Below, one piece after another: positions 60,806-64,000 of a DNA stretch of 64,000 bases. The first letter of the stretch is position 1, and every line of letters begins with the position of its first letter. Position numbers and translations under genes: made by a program. Below the pieces are notes generated by a model. The model was given only the letters and a program-made list of their open reading frames with translations, did not search any database and was not told the DNA's origin. Source of the stretch: Clostridium pasteurianum DSM 525 = ATCC 6013 (GTDB lineage: Bacteria > Bacillota > Clostridia > Clostridiales > Clostridiaceae); NCBI RefSeq assembly GCF_000807255.1, contig NZ_CP009268.1:3626384-3690383 (forward strand), given 5' to 3'.

Positions 60806-61777
60806 TTAAATTTCTCCAATCTTAGTGGTTATAAATACTGCATAGAACAAATATTTACTTATAATCGCTGACACTATTATAAAAAGAACAGCTAAAAGCT
60901 TTGCTTCATTTCCCACCCTTATCAAATTTATTCCATTATATTTTTTCCCTGAAATACCCTTCCAGAAGAAAAATATAACTGCAAAAACTGCAAATAAATA
61001 TTTTAATATAACCAATATACTGCTCCCACTAGCAGATACTGTTCCTAATGTAGATAAATTGTACCTATAAAAAACTTCACTTACAATTTGTATTATAAAT
61101 GCCAAAAATATTGCTGTACCAATAAATTTTTTAGACTTTTCTGTCTGATATCTATAATCAGAAGAATAATATAATATTCCTCCAATCAAAATTACACTAG
61201 TATAAAAATTTATAAAGGTCCCTATGCCATTCCAAGAAGGAATACCTGTAAATGTATAAACATTTCCAATGATAGCTATATCTATAATGCCTATAACTGA
61301 TGATAACCAGATAAATATATTTTGTGTAAGCCTTGAGGAAGGTTTTACAAATGTTATTATAACATTTGCCACAATTAATGCTATTAATATTCCAAAGAAT
61401 AAAATTTCTTTAGATAATCCTGTAAGACCTATAGCCACTGCTAATAATGTAAGTATAATCTGTGTTATTCTTTGGGAAGGTTTCACAAATGTAACAATAG
61501 TATTTATTACATTTAAAGCTACCAATATTCCAGAAAATAAAATTGCCCTAGACAACCAAGAGCTTTTAATGTTTTTTAAAGTGTTCACCATTTTAAATGG
61601 CTGACCTAGATTCAACCAATATGCAAATACAGCAATAATTATGAATGCTGCTGCTATAATAATAGGTAGTTTTTTAATACTATCTCTATTTTTTAATTTA
61701 ATAATAGCTAAAAATAATATAATGCCTACTGATGATTCAATTCCTATAGAAAATATTAGCAATCCTAATTCCGACAT
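60806..61777 (-). CDS. dmsC: DmsC-like membrane anchor subunit
   Basis: 323 aa, eight to nine membrane helices. It shows an internal duplication: FSGILVALNVINTIVTFVKP... at ~80 and FFGILIALIVANVIITFVKP... at ~127 repeat a ~45-residue two-segment unit including VKPSQRITQ / VKPSSRLTQ. It would anchor the catalytic subunits and exchange electrons with menaquinol or a substitute. Three bp after dmsB; the torD-like gene follows after its stop. Family call by context as much as sequence. Confidence 0.78.
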   Translation of the reverse strand: MSELGLLIFSIGIESSVGIILFLAIIKLKNRDSIKKLPIIIAAAFIIIAVFAYWLNLGQPFKMVNTLKNIKSSWLSRAILFSGILVALNVINTIVTFVKPSQRITQIILTLLAVAIGLTGLSKEILFFGILIALIVANVIITFVKPSSRLTQNIFIWLSSVIGIIDIAIIGNVYTFTGIPSWNGIGTFINFYTSVILIGGILYYSSDYRYQTEKSKKFIGTAIFLAFIIQIVSEVFYRYNLSTLGTVSASGSSILVILKYLFAVFAVIFFFWKGISGKKYNGINLIRVGNEAKLLAVLFIIVSAIISKYLFYAVFITTKIGEI

Positions 61778-61780
61778 ACG

Positions 61781-62362
61781 TTATACCTCTCTTTCAACAT
61801 AAACCTTTGAATATGCTGCTTTTCTTGGCTTAATCAATACCGATGGATTTGTAACAGACGCTGATGGTAAAATTGGTAGTTCACTAACTGCATCTTTGCC
61901 ATACTTTTTCTTTAAATCATCTAGTTCGCCAAATTCAATACAGCGCATAAGACAAGCATCTACGCAGGCTGGATTTTGCCCTTTAGCTACCAAGTCCTTG
62001 CATGCATCACATTTGTTTATAATTCCTTCATCCTCTACATACTGTGGTACTCCATAAGGACAATTCCAGATACAATATTTGCATCCAATACACATATCCG
62101 GCTCATAATCTACAATCCCGTTTTGTTCCACCTTATGCAATGCTCCAGTTGGACAACCTTCTGCACACTTAGGATTTTTACAATGATTACAAGTAGTAGA
62201 AAGATGATAAATACTTGGATTGGGAAAAGTACCTGTTTCGTATGTTTTTACATTACGAAACAAACTTCCCACTTCCAAGCGATTTTTATCCTTACATGCA
62301 ATTTGACAGGTACGGCATCCTATACATTTTGTCATATCAAAATAAAATCCATATTGACTCAT
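61781..62362 (-). CDS. dmsB: DmsB-like electron-transfer subunit (four [4Fe-4S])
   Basis: 193 aa. Four cluster motifs: CIGCRTCQIACKDKN (15-29), CNHCKNPKCAEGCPTGAL, CIGCKYCIWNCPYGVPQ and CDACKDLVAKGQNPACVDAC. The layout is that of DmsB/NrfC. Transfers electrons between the membrane anchor and the molybdopterin subunit. Starts 180 bp after dmsA with AAAGGTGTG before ATG; that gap is filled by a dispersed element. Confidence 0.92.
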   Translation of the reverse strand: MSQYGFYFDMTKCIGCRTCQIACKDKNRLEVGSLFRNVKTYETGTFPNPSIYHLSTTCNHCKNPKCAEGCPTGALHKVEQNGIVDYEPDMCIGCKYCIWNCPYGVPQYVEDEGIINKCDACKDLVAKGQNPACVDACLMRCIEFGELDDLKKKYGKDAVSELPILPSASVTNPSVLIKPRKAAYSKVYVEREV

Positions 62363-62386
62363 TTTATTTCACACCTTTCTTTAAGT

Positions 62387-62543
62387 CATCTTTAAAAAAT
62401 AACTAAGTCAGTATGCTAGCCTATTTTGAATCCCACTGTGTCAACAGAACCTTCTGATAGCTTAGGCTATCATCAGAACCTGTTTCCTTGTTGAATTCAA
62501 AATATTCGTCGCATCTTTGACTTCTTATTTATTTTCACATGCC
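62387..62543. repeat. Dispersed 3'-end element between dmsA and dmsB
   Basis: Ends share CATCTTTAAAAAATA and CGTCGCATCTTTGACTT...TTCACA with the short copy at 8587-8655. Between them are inverted arms (GAACCTTCTGATAGCTTAGG with CTATCATCAGAACC; ATTTTGAAT with ATTCAAAAT). It lies inside an operon, so it must be transcribed. Confidence 0.55.
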
Positions 62544-64000
62544 TAAAATATAATTCGCTGCGGAACATCCACATCATCTGGCAATGGAGATCCTGTCCAC
62601 TTCTCTAAGTTTACATTTTGCGTATTCCATCCTGAAACTCCTCCACCTGTGGAGATATTACCACATAAATAATTATCTGCCCCTGCTTTGTCAATTTCAT
62701 TAGATTCATCTATATCTGCCCAGGCGCCATGTGGAAGACCGATAACCCCTGGAGCAATACGTTCTGTTACATAAGCAGGACGAAGTGTTTTACCATAGGC
62801 ACTTGTAATTAAAACAGTATCTCCATTTTTAATTCTCTTTTTATCAGCATCTTTCTTTGAAATATAGGCAGGCTGCTTCAAAGCCTCTCTAAGCCATGGA
62901 ACATTATCATAAATAGAATGAGATCGTCTGATATAATGAGGATTTATTAACTGATAAGGATATTTCCCTTTAATCTTATCATGAAAATCTGAATATGTAC
63001 TTTCATACCCATCCCTTGGCGACACATATTTTGGCAGAGGTGAAACTTCATTATAACCCTGACTGTATAAAACATCAGCCTTTGTCTGAGAGTAAATTTC
63101 AATGAGACCTGTTTTAGAATTTAAAGGATTTTTTACAGGATCTTTTATAAATTTTTCATAGGCAATATTCCCATAATTATCTCCCGCATGTCTTTCCACC
63201 TGATAAATACCATCTTCTAAAAATTTCTTTAAAGGAACTCTTCCTGATTGCGGCTTACCCTCACACCCCCACTCTTCTATATCTTTAGCTGTAATCTCTA
63301 ATAAAGATTCATAAGCTGTACCTTCCTTATTTATTACGGTAGAATTTGCTAACTTATTAAAGAATCTTTGTTTTTGACTTATAGGATACATATCTTTTTC
63401 TGACACACCTAGCAATTTACCAAGCTGAAGGTTTACCCATTCGTCATCCTTCGCTTCATAAATAGGTTTTATTACATTGCTGTATACCAGCATAATATCA
63501 CGGTTGCAGCCAGAAGAGGGAAAATTTCCTTCACGTTCCCACCAAGTAGTAATAGGAAGAACAATATCTGCATATTTTGAATTTGTAGTTAGAAATGAAG
63601 ACTGACTTAATACAAATTCTACTTTTCTATGTACTTCTATACCCTGCTTCATGCCTTCACGTGTCTGAAGAAGTGCACTTCCACTATGCCATATCATCTG
63701 GATATTAATTGATTTTCTCTCAATTTTCTTTTTCAAATCTACTTTTGACACTACTTTTTTCCAATCAGCTGGTTTACCATTAATAGAAGGAAAGACTGAG
63801 GATGGATTATAACTTCCTTCCAAAATAGCTTTCCAGCCTTCTGTATCATTTAAATAAAGAGGTTTATAAGTCTTCGCCTTTGATACCATACCATCACTGC
63901 CGGCAACCACTAATGCTTTTCCAAAATTAGCAGCATTATTCCAGCAGGATGTCCCAGTAGCATGTCCAGTTTTACCAATATGTCCGCCCATAGCACCCAA
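62543..64000 (-). CDS. dmsA: DmsA-like molybdopterin oxidoreductase, C-terminal part (5' end outside window)
   Basis: 485 residues of the C-terminal portion. Visible are GHATGTSCW, VLSQSSFLTTNSKYADIVLPITTWWEREGNF (typical of the family) and the molybdopterin-dinucleotide-binding domain (VLITSAYGKTLRPAYVTERIAPGVIGLPHGAWADID near the end). The N terminus with the expected [4Fe-4S] motif and twin-arginine signal is beyond 64000. By operon (A-B-C-torD) it is a DMSO/TMAO/sulfur-oxyanion-type reductase; the substrate cannot be fixed. Confidence 0.9.
   Translation of the reverse strand: MGAMGGHIGKTGHATGTSCWNNAANFGKALVVAGSDGMVSKAKTYKPLYLNDTEGWKAILEGSYNPSSVFPSINGKPADWKKVVSKVDLKKKIERKSINIQMIWHSGSALLQTREGMKQGIEVHRKVEFVLSQSSFLTTNSKYADIVLPITTWWEREGNFPSSGCNRDIMLVYSNVIKPIYEAKDDEWVNLQLGKLLGVSEKDMYPISQKQRFFNKLANSTVINKEGTAYESLLEITAKDIEEWGCEGKPQSGRVPLKKFLEDGIYQVERHAGDNYGNIAYEKFIKDPVKNPLNSKTGLIEIYSQTKADVLYSQGYNEVSPLPKYVSPRDGYESTYSDFHDKIKGKYPYQLINPHYIRRSHSIYDNVPWLREALKQPAYISKKDADKKRIKNGDTVLITSAYGKTLRPAYVTERIAPGVIGLPHGAWADIDESNEIDKAGADNYLCGNISTGGGVSGWNTQNVNLEKWTGSPLPDDVDVPQRIIF

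Noticed and set aside
1-64000. tRNA or rRNA genes
   Set aside because: No cloverleaf-like GC-rich segments with GGTTCGA-type arms or rRNA-like stretches were seen on either strand.

Overview
The window reads as a chromosomal segment of a low-GC, spore-forming, strictly anaerobic Clostridium. Supporting signs are very AT-rich intergenic DNA, two tandem alpha/beta-type small acid-soluble spore proteins, a secreted protein with clostridial ChW repeats, an [FeFe]-hydrogenase-type protein, strong AGGAGG-like ribosome binding sites and TTGACA-N17-TATAAT promoters. A position near the C. kluyveri / C. ljungdahlii group is only a guess.

Layout. (1) 1-15.6 kb, almost all on the minus strand, is a sulfur-themed block: part of an SsuC-like permease, an iron-dependent dehydrogenase plus a HisC-like aminotransferase, nifB with a nitrogenase-like nifDK pair, metY (O-acetylhomoserine sulfhydrylase), a second nifDK-like pair, cysK, and an SsuB/SsuC-like ABC transporter. 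(2) 14.7-20.4 kb holds surface and secreted proteins and a NapH-like ferredoxin membrane protein. (3) 20.5-31.3 kb holds three tandem SsuA/NMT1-like binding lipoproteins, a copper ATPase with a TauE/cupredoxin membrane protein, a second cysK and a two-component system. (4) 31.6-38.8 kb holds glnK-amt, an Arg-rich small protein, a third and divergent nifDK-like pair, a 2-hydroxyacid dehydrogenase and the spore proteins. (5) 38.9-49.4 kb holds an aminotransferase, an HxlR regulator, an alcohol dehydrogenase, the hydrogenase-type protein, a CsoR/P1B-ATPase pair, a glycosyltransferase and a radical SAM protein. (6) 49.9-64 kb is a molybdenum/respiratory block: an FMN-binding NapH/NosR-like protein, MOSC, two MoeA proteins, a tat operon interrupted by an IS91-like element, and a DMSO-reductase-type operon (dmsA partial, dmsB, dmsC, torD-like, ferredoxin).

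The thread joining these regions is a recurrent leader RNA that I find 16 times. A small hairpin (typically CCAG-AAAWA-CTGG or CTAG-AAAWA-CTAG) is flanked by a four-base outer pairing (GGTT/GACC, AGTT/GACT or AACT/GGTT) whose 3' half is also the first strand of an intrinsic terminator. The two structures exclude each other, as in antiterminator/terminator switches. Upstream there is usually a perfectly spaced TTGACA-N17 promoter, and at many of them a TATTCCTATnTGTTTAnTAT-like operator just downstream of -10. The leader precedes nitrogenase-like, sulfonate-type transport, copper/sulfite, two-component, glycosyltransferase, MoeA, Tat and redox membrane genes. I do not recognise it as a known riboswitch class.

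The most interesting biology is therefore a sulfur-linked regulon containing three nitrogenase-like NifDK pairs. They keep the P-cluster cysteines and the cofactor cysteine but lack the FeMo-co histidine, and the window contains NifB but no NifEN or NifH. They sit beside metY and cysK, and the set appears to be controlled by this leader. A C-S bond-cleaving reductase, in the manner of methylthio-alkane reductase, is a reasonable hypothesis, but sequence alone does not settle the substrate.
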